In this document: in pieces, positions 25,959 through 33,437 of the stretch | How the letters are laid out: each line of letters starts with the position of its first letter | Numbering within the stretch: position 1 is the first letter of the stretch | Source of the DNA: CAYFFO01 sp964342485 | Lineage (GTDB): Bacteria > Chloroflexota > Dehalococcoidia > Lucifugimonadales > CAJWER01 | Length of the DNA: 45,961 nucleotides | Direction: 5' to 3' | Assembly (NCBI GenBank): GCA_964342485.1 | Contig: CAYFFO010000017.1 | Coordinates: forward strand, 1-45,961 | The notes under the pieces: generated by a model | Databases searched by the model: none | What the model was told of the DNA's origin: nothing | Seen by the model: the letters and a program-made list of their open reading frames with translations, nothing else | Translations under genes and position numbers: made by a program

Positions 25959-27617
25959 ATGGTCGATATTGCTTCAATCCGGCAGCTATTTTTGGATGAC
26001 TATATCGTTGATTCTTTAGATGGAGTGATTCGTCGATATCATCGTCCAATTCGATCGATTGATAAGCCTGTATTGGGAGCTACAGCACCCTGGGAGATCA
26101 ATAGTATCGGGCCCTTTTTATTCGGTGGAACAGTGATATATGACGAAGAAGACCACATTTTTAAGATGTGGTATCGTCTCGATGAACCACTTGAAAAAGC
26201 TCCCGAAGGTATGCGGGAAGTCGTGGCTGAGGATGGTAGTATAACTCGTCGTAATTGGATAGAACATGCTGGGCTATTTAAGGCTGCTTATGCTACGTCT
26301 ACTGACGGTATTAATTGGGATCGTCCGATTCTTGGTGTTACTGAATACCAGGGCTCAAAAATAAACAATATTTTACCTTCAGGGACAGGTGGAAAATCAA
26401 TCATTCGTAGACCAGCCATTATCAAAGATTATCTCGAGGCTGATCCTGCCAGGAAGTACAAGATGGCTTATGTGGATAATGTGAATGGTAAATGGTCATT
26501 GGAAAAAGCCTATTCTCCCAATGGTATTAATTGGGAAATGGGTGTGGGGGATCCAGCTTATTTTAAATCACCTGTAGTACCCCATGGGGCTCTATTTGGT
26601 TGGGATCCACGAAAAGAATTGTGGGTGCATTATTCTAAAAAAATTGGTAAGCGACGAATAGATGTCGATGGCAGTGAAATAAGCGGTCTGCAGGCTATTT
26701 GCCGGTCAACGAGTAAAGATTTTGAACATTGGGGCAACACCCGGGAAATTATTACTGCAAATCCTTTTGATCCTCAAATGTGGTCTGCTGGAAGCCACGC
26801 CATACTTTCTGCAATCAGTTATACGGATGATCTGTATATTGGTCTATCGGATACTGTTCCAGCACGTTCAGCTGAAGATGTGCAACCAAGTCTTATTGAT
26901 ACTGTAGGATCTATGCGACAAGAGCATTTCACCGAACTCTTTTATAGCAGAGATGGTATTAATTGGAACAGGACAGCTCCTTTTTTTGAGTTTCTCAAGC
27001 CAGGCGTGTGGGGAACCTGGGATAGTGAATTGGTACTTTGCTCTAAACCCATAGTAAAAGATAACCAGATCCTTTTTTACTATACCGGCAACAATTTACA
27101 ATGCAATGCCCATATACCAGATCATCCTCAGCGGGATCTCATAGGTACTGTTTCTGGCGGTGTTCGCTCAGGGTACGGGATTGGTGTTGTATCAATGCGA
27201 CTTGATGGGTTTGTTTCGATTGATGGTGATGATCCAGGAGGTGTTTTAACCACTAAGCCTCTGGTTTTTAATGGAGATCGCCTGGTTTTAAATGCTCGAG
27301 TGCCAGAAGGACCAGATTCTAATTTAAGCGATAGTGTTCCGGATTTTGGAGTTCTAAGGGTAGAGATTACAGATAAGCTTGGTAATACTTTACCTGGATA
27401 CGGTGATTCAGATTCTGATCCGCTTTTGGGTGATTCTATAGAACATGTTGTTAGTTGGAATGGTAAGTCGGATATAGGAAGGCTTGAGGGAATACCTGTG
27501 AGATTACGATTTCATTTAAAGAATTCTGCCTTATATTCATTCCACACCCGGAGTCAAAAGGTTGTTGAAACTTCATTTAGTACTACTGAACCAGGAAGTA
27601 GAGGCAGACCTTCTTAG
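25959..27617 (+). CDS. Beta-propeller (GH32/43-like) protein, paralogue B
   Basis: The longest (552 residues) of the three paralogues. It opens with RQLFLDDYIVDS (residues 8-19), the family's N-terminal Asp-Asp motif. Blade motifs are FKMWYRLDEP, TSTDGINWDRP, SPNGINWEMG, CRSTSKDFEHWG and YSRDGINWNRTAP. The C-terminal domain has FVSIDGDDPGG and ends VRLRFHLKNSALYSFHTR. Extra length lies in insertions in mid-propeller and in the C-terminal part (about 450-500). No signal peptide is visible, so a cytoplasmic enzyme is implied. Sugar processing is inferred from the fold and from the nearby transporter. It converges with the serine hydrolase gene, overlapping it by four bases at the stop codons. 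Confidence 0.75.
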   Translation: MVDIASIRQLFLDDYIVDSLDGVIRRYHRPIRSIDKPVLGATAPWEINSIGPFLFGGTVIYDEEDHIFKMWYRLDEPLEKAPEGMREVVAEDGSITRRNWIEHAGLFKAAYATSTDGINWDRPILGVTEYQGSKINNILPSGTGGKSIIRRPAIIKDYLEADPARKYKMAYVDNVNGKWSLEKAYSPNGINWEMGVGDPAYFKSPVVPHGALFGWDPRKELWVHYSKKIGKRRIDVDGSEISGLQAICRSTSKDFEHWGNTREIITANPFDPQMWSAGSHAILSAISYTDDLYIGLSDTVPARSAEDVQPSLIDTVGSMRQEHFTELFYSRDGINWNRTAPFFEFLKPGVWGTWDSELVLCSKPIVKDNQILFYYTGNNLQCNAHIPDHPQRDLIGTVSGGVRSGYGIGVVSMRLDGFVSIDGDDPGGVLTTKPLVFNGDRLVLNARVPEGPDSNLSDSVPDFGVLRVEITDKLGNTLPGYGDSDSDPLLGDSIEHVVSWNGKSDIGRLEGIPVRLRFHLKNSALYSFHTRSQKVVETSFSTTEPGSRGRPS

Positions 27618-28387
27618 AGTAATTGTTGTTCGGAAAGCCATGGTATGATCCGGTAAATGGATTCCTCGGGTAGTCTCTCCCCTCCATGGCCTCTAATCGA
27701 CATTAGCTCATGTGTGAATCTTCCATCCATCTGATTTCGGCTATATGATTGGGATATTTGTTCTAGAAGACGCATGATCCATTTTTGACCTGCTCGTTTA
27801 TCATTGTAACCAGTCTGGACTAGAAGTGGCCGAGGAGGAAAGTTATCCACCCATCTCGATAACTCATTTTGTTTTACGATATGATTTTCTTCCATCCCAA
27901 GAAACTCTTCGAGGTTAGGCCACCAAACGATTGGCATTAAAGCGATTGCGCCTGCCAGATTAGGAATATTTGCTAAAGCATGCATGCTGGCATAGCCGTG
28001 ACGTGAAGTTCCCATTACAATTATCTTGTCGTCTTCGGTGTATTTTCTCGATATGGATTCTTGCACAACAGCTTTGATTCTACTTGTTAGCCAGTTGAAT
28101 CCGTCTTTTCCGCTACGAGCCCAGTTTGATAAGGTCCAGAGGTTATCTATGCCTTCCATTAAAATTACGCCTGCACCTTCATCAGTAAGAGCATTTATCC
28201 ATTTAGTCATGACATTTTGTTTTACTTGGCTAGCTAGGTCGATTCTTACGCTATGGCTGTAGGTAGGGATTATTGCAATGATTTTGGTTTGGTGAACGTC
28301 GGTCCGTTTACCATAATTACAGTTGATAACGTCATTTTTATTGACGGTAAATGGTTCCCATTTGATATTTTTTAATTCGGATGCCAT
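27614..28387 (-). CDS. Alpha/beta serine hydrolase, dienelactone/S9-like
   Basis: A 257-residue protein when started at ATG 28387, two bases after the stop of the upstream gene; a longer reading from 28519 would overlap that gene by 130 bases and is unlikely. The nucleophile elbow is MGTSRHGYASM (S128). A likely acid is D196 in QTGYNDKRAG and the base H234 in IRGHGGER. The GTSRHG form resembles S9 peptidase and acyl-esterase elbows. No signal peptide is present. Coupling to propeller C suggests it removes an ester (for example acetyl or lactone) from the same substrate, which is inference. Confidence 0.7.
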   Translation of the reverse strand: MASELKNIKWEPFTVNKNDVINCNYGKRTDVHQTKIIAIIPTYSHSVRIDLASQVKQNVMTKWINALTDEGAGVILMEGIDNLWTLSNWARSGKDGFNWLTSRIKAVVQESISRKYTEDDKIIVMGTSRHGYASMHALANIPNLAGAIALMPIVWWPNLEEFLGMEENHIVKQNELSRWVDNFPPRPLLVQTGYNDKRAGQKWIMRLLEQISQSYSRNQMDGRFTHELMSIRGHGGERLPEESIYRIIPWLSEQQLL

Positions 28388-28389
28388 AA

Positions 28390-29799
28390 CTAGTAATTTT
28401 CTGTAACGGAACGGATTTCTTTTTTGAAATGTAACGAATGGAGTCTTGATTTCTTCATACGTATTGCGAGACGAACGGGACGACCTGACCATTTTGACAG
28501 GCTTGATTCTCCAGACCAAGTTACTAAGTGATTGTGTTTATCTATTTCAAGATCGTCGCAATCTTTAAACTCTCGATTCTCGATAGGTTCTTTATCGGAT
28601 GTTTGATTAGCATTAGCGTCGATAAGTTCAAATTTGATATATCCTTTTTGATTTATCGAAGCGTTGACATTTAGAGTTTCTCCCGTGAAGATGAATGGCT
28701 TGGTTACAAGTGCACCTTCATTTGCCGCTTCCAAGGACATTAATCCGTCTTCCGGCCAAGTTATAATGTAATAGTCACTTAGGTTGTTTGTCCCAATCTT
28801 TGGCTTTGTGATGGGATTTTCAGTCACGGCTACTATTAAGGAAAAATCCCCGTTTTTTGATCTAAATAGTCCTGTACATGGTGAAAAAATAGCACCATGT
28901 GGTAGAAAATCCGAATTATTTATAGGTAATTTGGGCTTGGAGTCCCAGGCAAATCCATCTCTGCTTGTTAACATTTGTATCGTGTTCGAGCCTGTTGTAA
29001 TGAACATCAGATAACTATCACCGTCTGGCCATGGTGCGTAAGCTGTGCTTGAATTAAGATGGCCACATTCTTTCCAGGAAGCAGGTTTGAAAACAGGTTC
29101 TGGAGATGGCCAGCAGTCGAAGCTATATGATTCTGATCGTGTTATTGTTTCCAGACCATGTATATCTTGGTTTAAAAAGACCACGTACTTTCCCTGTCGC
29201 GTATCTAAGTCTGTGTGAATGTTATGAATCAAAAATTCCGATTTAAATGCATCAATGGTACTAGTAGTCCATTGATGTCCATTGTCTGAAATAGCCGTAA
29301 ATACGCAATCACCATCTGAGGTGGGAGACACATAAGAAAGCTTAAATCTTCGTGCCGTTTCGGCAATAAAATCTCTGAATATAGATACAGTATTAACCGG
29401 TCTACCAGCTATATTTGAATCGAATACTAGGTTGTTTTGCCTAGACTCATTGAATTCAACAATTCCAAAATCAGGTTTGACCCAATGTTCTCCATCTTCT
29501 GATTCAATACAGGCAACTGCAATGGAATTGGATCTAATCCCTTGTGGCAAACATTCATAATAAAATCGGTAGTAACCTTCTTCTTCAATAACACTACCGT
29601 TGCTAGTAAAGCTTGTTTCCCATGGCATCTTTGAACCTAATATTGGTGTTGGATAGATGGTTGGTGCGTGTACAGAAATTTCTAAACCAGCAGGTAATGT
29701 TCCAGGTTTTGTGTTTTTCCCTAAGTTGGTATCAATTAAGGTTGTGTCGGTGAAAACGTGTTTATCGCTGCCTAGATTTAACATTGGGAGTCTAGCCAT
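28390..29799 (-). CDS. Beta-propeller (GH32/43-like) protein, paralogue C
   Basis: A 469-residue third member of the family. The N-terminal motif is degenerate (KHVFTDTTLIDTN instead of QLF-DD), as is the first blade (YRFYYECLPQ instead of YKMWYR). Matching segments remain: CIESEDGEHWVKPDFGIVEF, SDNGHQWTTS, TSRDGFAWDSKP, the LMSLEAANEGALVTKPFIF turn and the terminal VRLAIRMKKSRLHSLHFK. Loss of the second Asp of the opening motif may mean altered or lost catalysis. It is upstream of, and coupled to, the serine hydrolase gene. Confidence 0.72.
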   Translation of the reverse strand: MARLPMLNLGSDKHVFTDTTLIDTNLGKNTKPGTLPAGLEISVHAPTIYPTPILGSKMPWETSFTSNGSVIEEEGYYRFYYECLPQGIRSNSIAVACIESEDGEHWVKPDFGIVEFNESRQNNLVFDSNIAGRPVNTVSIFRDFIAETARRFKLSYVSPTSDGDCVFTAISDNGHQWTTSTIDAFKSEFLIHNIHTDLDTRQGKYVVFLNQDIHGLETITRSESYSFDCWPSPEPVFKPASWKECGHLNSSTAYAPWPDGDSYLMFITTGSNTIQMLTSRDGFAWDSKPKLPINNSDFLPHGAIFSPCTGLFRSKNGDFSLIVAVTENPITKPKIGTNNLSDYYIITWPEDGLMSLEAANEGALVTKPFIFTGETLNVNASINQKGYIKFELIDANANQTSDKEPIENREFKDCDDLEIDKHNHLVTWSGESSLSKWSGRPVRLAIRMKKSRLHSLHFKKEIRSVTENY

Positions 29800-29833
29800 A
29801 GGCCTCTAATTTAACTGAATCGATATATCAAGA

Positions 29834-29910
29834 TGGTCGGGGTGACTGGACTCGAACCAGCGACCCCCAGTACCCCATACTGGTGCGCTACCAAGCTGCG
29901 CCACACCCCG
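29834..29910 (-). tRNA. tRNA-Pro (anticodon GGG)
   Basis: A complete 77-base tRNA on the minus strand. Acceptor stem CGGGGTG/CACCCCG, D arm GCGC...GCGC, anticodon stem CCAGT/ACTGG around the loop ATGGGGT (anticodon GGG, with G37), and T arm CTGG TTCGAGT CCAG. CCA is encoded at 29834-29836. Confidence 0.97.
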
Positions 29911-29919
29911 ACTATCGTC

Positions 29920-29948
29920 AGCATAGCATGGGGTTGTGATGCCATCAA
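29920..29948 (-). promoter_or_regulatory. Promoter of tRNA-Pro
   Basis: On the minus strand TTGATG (29943-29948), a 17-base spacer and TATGCT (29920-29925) end ten bases before the tRNA 5' end, which fits a start of transcription a few bases upstream of the mature tRNA. Confidence 0.6.
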
Positions 29949-30010
29949 GATAATAATGGGATACATCAGCAGTGTAAAAAGAAAGCAGGATATTTCACTT
30001 TCTAACTTGA

Positions 30011-30304
30011 TCAGAAACTGGTGATTGTTTCCTGTAAACTTTCTATAACTTCATATTCGTAACTGAAACTATCTATAAATCTTAATACACCTGTAATAAT
30101 TTCAGCGGACTTAAATTGGCTGTTACTTGCACAGGTTAAACCTATTTCCGCAAGCTGCAATAAGTCTGGTTCTCCGACTTCTGATACAGATACGTTATAT
30201 TTATTTTGTATGCGAGAGATGAGTGATTTCACAACCTTACGTTTGCCTTTCAATGAATGGTTTTCCGGTAGTATTATTTTGACTTTAGCTATACATGTGT
30301 GCAT
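30011..30304 (-). CDS. DUF503 (YlxP-like) protein
   Basis: A 97-residue protein with the family hallmark LPENHSLKGKRKVVKSLISR at residues 13-32, followed by YNVSVSEVGEPDLLQLAEIGLTC. YlxP-type proteins are small ferredoxin-like folds, often next to rbfA/nusA in other bacteria and thought to relate to ribosome maturation. Here it stands alone between tRNA-Pro and a divergent gene. GGAG lies six to seven bases before the ATG. Confidence 0.88.
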   Translation of the reverse strand: MHTCIAKVKIILPENHSLKGKRKVVKSLISRIQNKYNVSVSEVGEPDLLQLAEIGLTCASNSQFKSAEIITGVLRFIDSFSYEYEVIESLQETITSF

Positions 30305-30353
30305 AGTTTCTCCATTTCGGTATTGAATTTCTTTCTTGTATTGAAATATCTCC

Positions 30354-30383
30354 TTGACATTGAAGGTTTAGGCCAATTAGCAT
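30354..30383 (+). promoter_or_regulatory. Possible promoter for the 234-residue protein
   Basis: A perfect -35 TTGACA (30354-30359) is followed after 18 bases by TAGCAT (30378-30383), 43 bases before the ATG at 30426. The -10 matches consensus at four of six positions. Confidence 0.4.
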
Positions 30384-30425
30384 CAATATGGAGAAGTTTT
30401 CTAATACTATATTTTATATGGATAT

Positions 30426-31130
30426 ATGATGGTACAAAACGAAAGAGATTGGCGATATGCTGTTGAACAGAGCTGGATTGTAAGATTTCCAAAACAGCAC
30501 TTACATACCTTTGGAACTACCAATATTTCTTATTACGTTGTTACTGAACCCATATATAAAGACATAGATGACAGTAAACAGGAAGGGGTAATTCGATCTG
30601 GTAGGGTTATAGCTCAAAGACCTGAAATTGTAACGCCAACTTATGCTATGTCCTTACATGGATTTAGCCGTGATGCGTACGACTATTTTGATCAAGTAGC
30701 TAGAGAGTCAGGTCCCAATAGCCCTGGTATTTTATATCAGTATAAGAACGAGTCAGGGAAAATGGATATAGTTGGCGGTTTACCAAGCGAAATTGCTCAC
30801 AAAATAGCGAGTGATCTTGATCAGAAGCAAGAAGATATGGCAGTTGTGATGGTTGGAGTCGATGAGGTTTGGGATGTTGCTTTATTGAAATTCATTTATG
30901 AATTTACGTCATCATCAATGGCTGGTAATGTTCGAGACATGTCAAGTAAAGGCCTTCTCGAGCCTCAATCGCACTTGGGAGGTGTTCCTGGTGCTGCTGT
31001 CAAGGCAGTTGAACGAATGTTTATTGAGGTAAAACAGGGGGCTAATCCTGAAATTTTGAAACGGGAATTGGATCGTTGGGGATTGTTCAATTACTATGAA
31101 GATAGATTCCTTGATCTTTTCAGTAAATAA
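30426..31130 (+). CDS. Conserved protein of unknown function (Dehalococcoidia-type)
   Basis: A 234-residue soluble protein with no signal or membrane segment. Distinctive stretches are FGTTNISYYVVTEPIYKD, RSGRVIAQRPEIVTPTY, ARESGPNSPGILYQYKNE, DEVWDVALLKFIYEFTSSS and ELDRWGLFNYYEDRFLDLF. I remember very similar proteins from Chloroflexota genomes but know of no function. The C-terminal half is helical; a repeated aromatic/acidic pattern stands out but no catalytic motif does. It precedes hflK in the same direction by about 80 bases. Confidence 0.75.
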   Translation: MMVQNERDWRYAVEQSWIVRFPKQHLHTFGTTNISYYVVTEPIYKDIDDSKQEGVIRSGRVIAQRPEIVTPTYAMSLHGFSRDAYDYFDQVARESGPNSPGILYQYKNESGKMDIVGGLPSEIAHKIASDLDQKQEDMAVVMVGVDEVWDVALLKFIYEFTSSSMAGNVRDMSSKGLLEPQSHLGGVPGAAVKAVERMFIEVKQGANPEILKRELDRWGLFNYYEDRFLDLFSK

Positions 31131-31211
31131 ACTATTGATGTTATTAATGATTACTTTGATATAAAATAGTCAGTATTGAAGTTTAAGTTACCTAATAAAG
31201 TGGTGTGGTAT

Positions 31212-32222
31212 ATGCAAAATCGCGACGATCCCGAAATAAATCTGGGACAGGTTTTGGAAAGAATACAGGGAGTTTTCGGCCGATTCCGCTTAGGCGGGGG
31301 CGGTTCAATGCCGTATTTCTTGTTGGGCGGAATCATTTTGGCATTGATAATATGGGCAGTCACCGGGTTTTACACAGTTCAGCCTGGTCAAGTAGCTGTT
31401 CTCAAAATGTTCGGAAAATACAATAGTGAACAAGGTCCTGGACTTAACTGGTTTTTTCCAGGTCCAATTGGATCTAAAACCATCGTTAATGTAGATGAGA
31501 TACGGAGACTTGAATTGGGCTTTAGAGGTGAATCCTCTGTTCCTGTAGAGTCGCTAATGATCACAGGTGATGAAAATATAGTAGATGTTCGTTTGCTCGT
31601 TCAGTTTGACATAAAGGATCCTGTAAATTTCCTTTTCCAAGCAGTTGATCCGGCAGGAATTACTATGCGTGATGTTGCTGAGACGTCTTTGCGACAGGTT
31701 GTTGGTAGTAGGGCTATTGATGATGTCCTCACAGATAAGAAGGAAGATGTACAGGCAGAAACTAAAGATCTTATTCAAAATTTACTTGATAACTATAAAG
31801 CAGGTATCAATATTCGTGAAGTTAAGCTTCAGGGTGTGAATCCGCCTTCGCAGGTGCAGGATGCTTTCGATGACGTTGTAAGGGCTAAGGAAGACAAGGA
31901 AAAGATTATTAATCTTGCGGACGCATATGAGGAGTCTGTTTTACCAACTGCCCGTGGTGAAGCAGCGAAATTGATAGAAATAGCAGAGGCAGATAAAACT
32001 GAAAGAATTAACCTAGCTACAGGTCAAGCGGAGAGATTTAAGGCTATATTGTCTGAATATTTGAAGGCTCCGGATATAACTAGGCAGAGACTTTACCTAG
32101 ATGCGATGGAAGATATTTTACCCAATGTTACAAAGTACATAGTTGATCCGGGGACTAATGTAGTAGTTGTTACAGATGGAGCAGGTACAAATGTGCTCCC
32201 TGTGACTACAAATACAGAGTAG
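31212..32222 (+). CDS. hflK: HflK-like SPFH-domain membrane protein
   Basis: A stomatin/prohibitin-family protein that with HflC forms a cage around the membrane protease FtsH. It has a short Gly-rich N-terminus, one transmembrane helix (about 32-55), then the SPFH domain beginning YTVQPGQVAVLKMFGKY. GLNWFFPGP, DVRLLVQFDIKDPVNFLF and the EVKLQGVNPPSQVQDAFDDV segment are typical of HflK. A charged coiled coil follows (EAAKLIEIAEADK). ATG 31212 matches the usual HflK beginning; TTG 31176 would add 12 residues and has no ribosome site. It is seven bases upstream of hflC. Confidence 0.9.
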   Translation: MQNRDDPEINLGQVLERIQGVFGRFRLGGGGSMPYFLLGGIILALIIWAVTGFYTVQPGQVAVLKMFGKYNSEQGPGLNWFFPGPIGSKTIVNVDEIRRLELGFRGESSVPVESLMITGDENIVDVRLLVQFDIKDPVNFLFQAVDPAGITMRDVAETSLRQVVGSRAIDDVLTDKKEDVQAETKDLIQNLLDNYKAGINIREVKLQGVNPPSQVQDAFDDVVRAKEDKEKIINLADAYEESVLPTARGEAAKLIEIAEADKTERINLATGQAERFKAILSEYLKAPDITRQRLYLDAMEDILPNVTKYIVDPGTNVVVVTDGAGTNVLPVTTNTE

Positions 32223-32229
32223 GGAAATC

Positions 32230-33423
32230 ATGAGAATTGTTTCTATATTAATAATTCTGGTCGTTGTGTTGGCAGTGTTCATTGTGCCACAGATACTGTT
32301 CGTCGTTGACGAAACACAAGTAACAGTGGTTACTAGATTTGGTGAGCCCGTTAGGTCTATAAAGGAACCAGGTTTGTATGTCAAAACACCTTTTGTTGAA
32401 CGGGTGAATTATCTGGAAAAAAGGTTACTAATATTCGATGCACCTCCAGATTCGTTATTAACCAAAGACAAAAAACGCTTGGTTATTGATGTCTACGCCA
32501 GAGGGAGAATTATTAACCCTCTACGTTTTGTAGAAACGGTTAACAATGAATCCAGAGCAGCTACTCGGGCTATCGATATAATTGCTTCTGAATTGAGGCG
32601 AGAAATAGGTCTTGATAATCAGTCTGAGATTATTAAAGATAGTCGTGAACAGATCATGAATAAAGTTAAGGTAGCGGTTGGACCAAAGTTGCTGGATTTG
32701 GGTATTGAAATAGTTGATGTCAGGTTGAAAAGAGCCGATTTCCCAGGAGAAATTGCTAACAGTATATATGAAAGAATGAAAGCAGAAAGAAAGCGAAAAG
32801 CTGATGCCGAGCGGGCAGCCGGTACTAAAGCAGATCTGGAAAAGAGAGCATCTGTTGATAAACAGGCAATCGTAATTATGTCTGAGGCTACAAGAGATTC
32901 AGACATAATTCGCGGGTGTGGAGAAGCTGAGGCAATATCGATTTTTGCAGTAGCACTAGAACAGGATAAAGAATTTTATACATTCCAAAGGTCATTAGAG
33001 ACATATAAGTCTCATCTTGCAGATAGCACTATGTTTGTAGGATCTTCCTCAGATTTAGGTAAGGTTTTTGATGATATACGAACTAGTGTAGTTACATCAG
33101 CGGGTAAATCAGATAACGCCGATGTTTCTATAAAAGCAACGTCTGCTTTAGATTCAAAATGTAAAGAAATAGAAATTGAAACCAGATCAAGAAAATACCT
33201 GTCTACTGAGTTGGGTATAGGTGAACGTTCGTTCACTTTAAACTCGACTGAATCAACAAATTGGTCTGATGCTAGCTTAGGATGTCCTGCAGATGGTCAA
33301 ATGTATGCAAAAGTGATCACACCTGGATATAAGGTTACTTTTGATGTTGGCGGTATTATGCACAGTGTTCACACTAACTTTGACGGAACGGTAGTTACTT
33401 CTTGTAATAAGATATCTGATTAG
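32230..33423 (+). CDS. hflC: HflC-like SPFH protein with extra C-terminal domain
   Basis: Residues 1-290 are a normal HflC: N-terminal helix (3-25), VVDETQVTVVTRFGEP, GLYVKTPFVERV, DVYARGRIINPLRF, LGIEIVDVRLKRADFP, ERMKAERKRKADAERAAG and the FYTFQRSLETYKSHL end. HflC usually stops there. Here about 107 further residues follow: a linker (about 290-320) and a compact domain containing NWSDASLGCPADG (344-356), YAKVITPGYKVTFDVGG (359-375) and HTNFDG, with C352 and C392 able to pair. I know the SLGCP...PGY pattern as a C-terminal domain of various Chloroflexota and cyanobacterial proteins. In HflC the C-terminal part lies outside the cytoplasm, so it may be an extracytoplasmic binding module. Confidence 0.87.
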   Translation: MRIVSILIILVVVLAVFIVPQILFVVDETQVTVVTRFGEPVRSIKEPGLYVKTPFVERVNYLEKRLLIFDAPPDSLLTKDKKRLVIDVYARGRIINPLRFVETVNNESRAATRAIDIIASELRREIGLDNQSEIIKDSREQIMNKVKVAVGPKLLDLGIEIVDVRLKRADFPGEIANSIYERMKAERKRKADAERAAGTKADLEKRASVDKQAIVIMSEATRDSDIIRGCGEAEAISIFAVALEQDKEFYTFQRSLETYKSHLADSTMFVGSSSDLGKVFDDIRTSVVTSAGKSDNADVSIKATSALDSKCKEIEIETRSRKYLSTELGIGERSFTLNSTESTNWSDASLGCPADGQMYAKVITPGYKVTFDVGGIMHSVHTNFDGTVVTSCNKISD

Positions 33424-33437
33424 TTACAGCTAAGTTA

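Noticed and set aside
27614..28519. Longer reading of the serine hydrolase starting at 28519
   Set aside because: It would overlap the coding end of propeller C by 130 bases with an Arg/Ser-rich head unlike hydrolases; ATG 28387 fits better.
29833..30024. 63-residue plus-strand ORF beginning MVGVTGLEPATPS
   Set aside because: It is the antisense of tRNA-Pro; this peptide is a well-known false annotation across bacteria.
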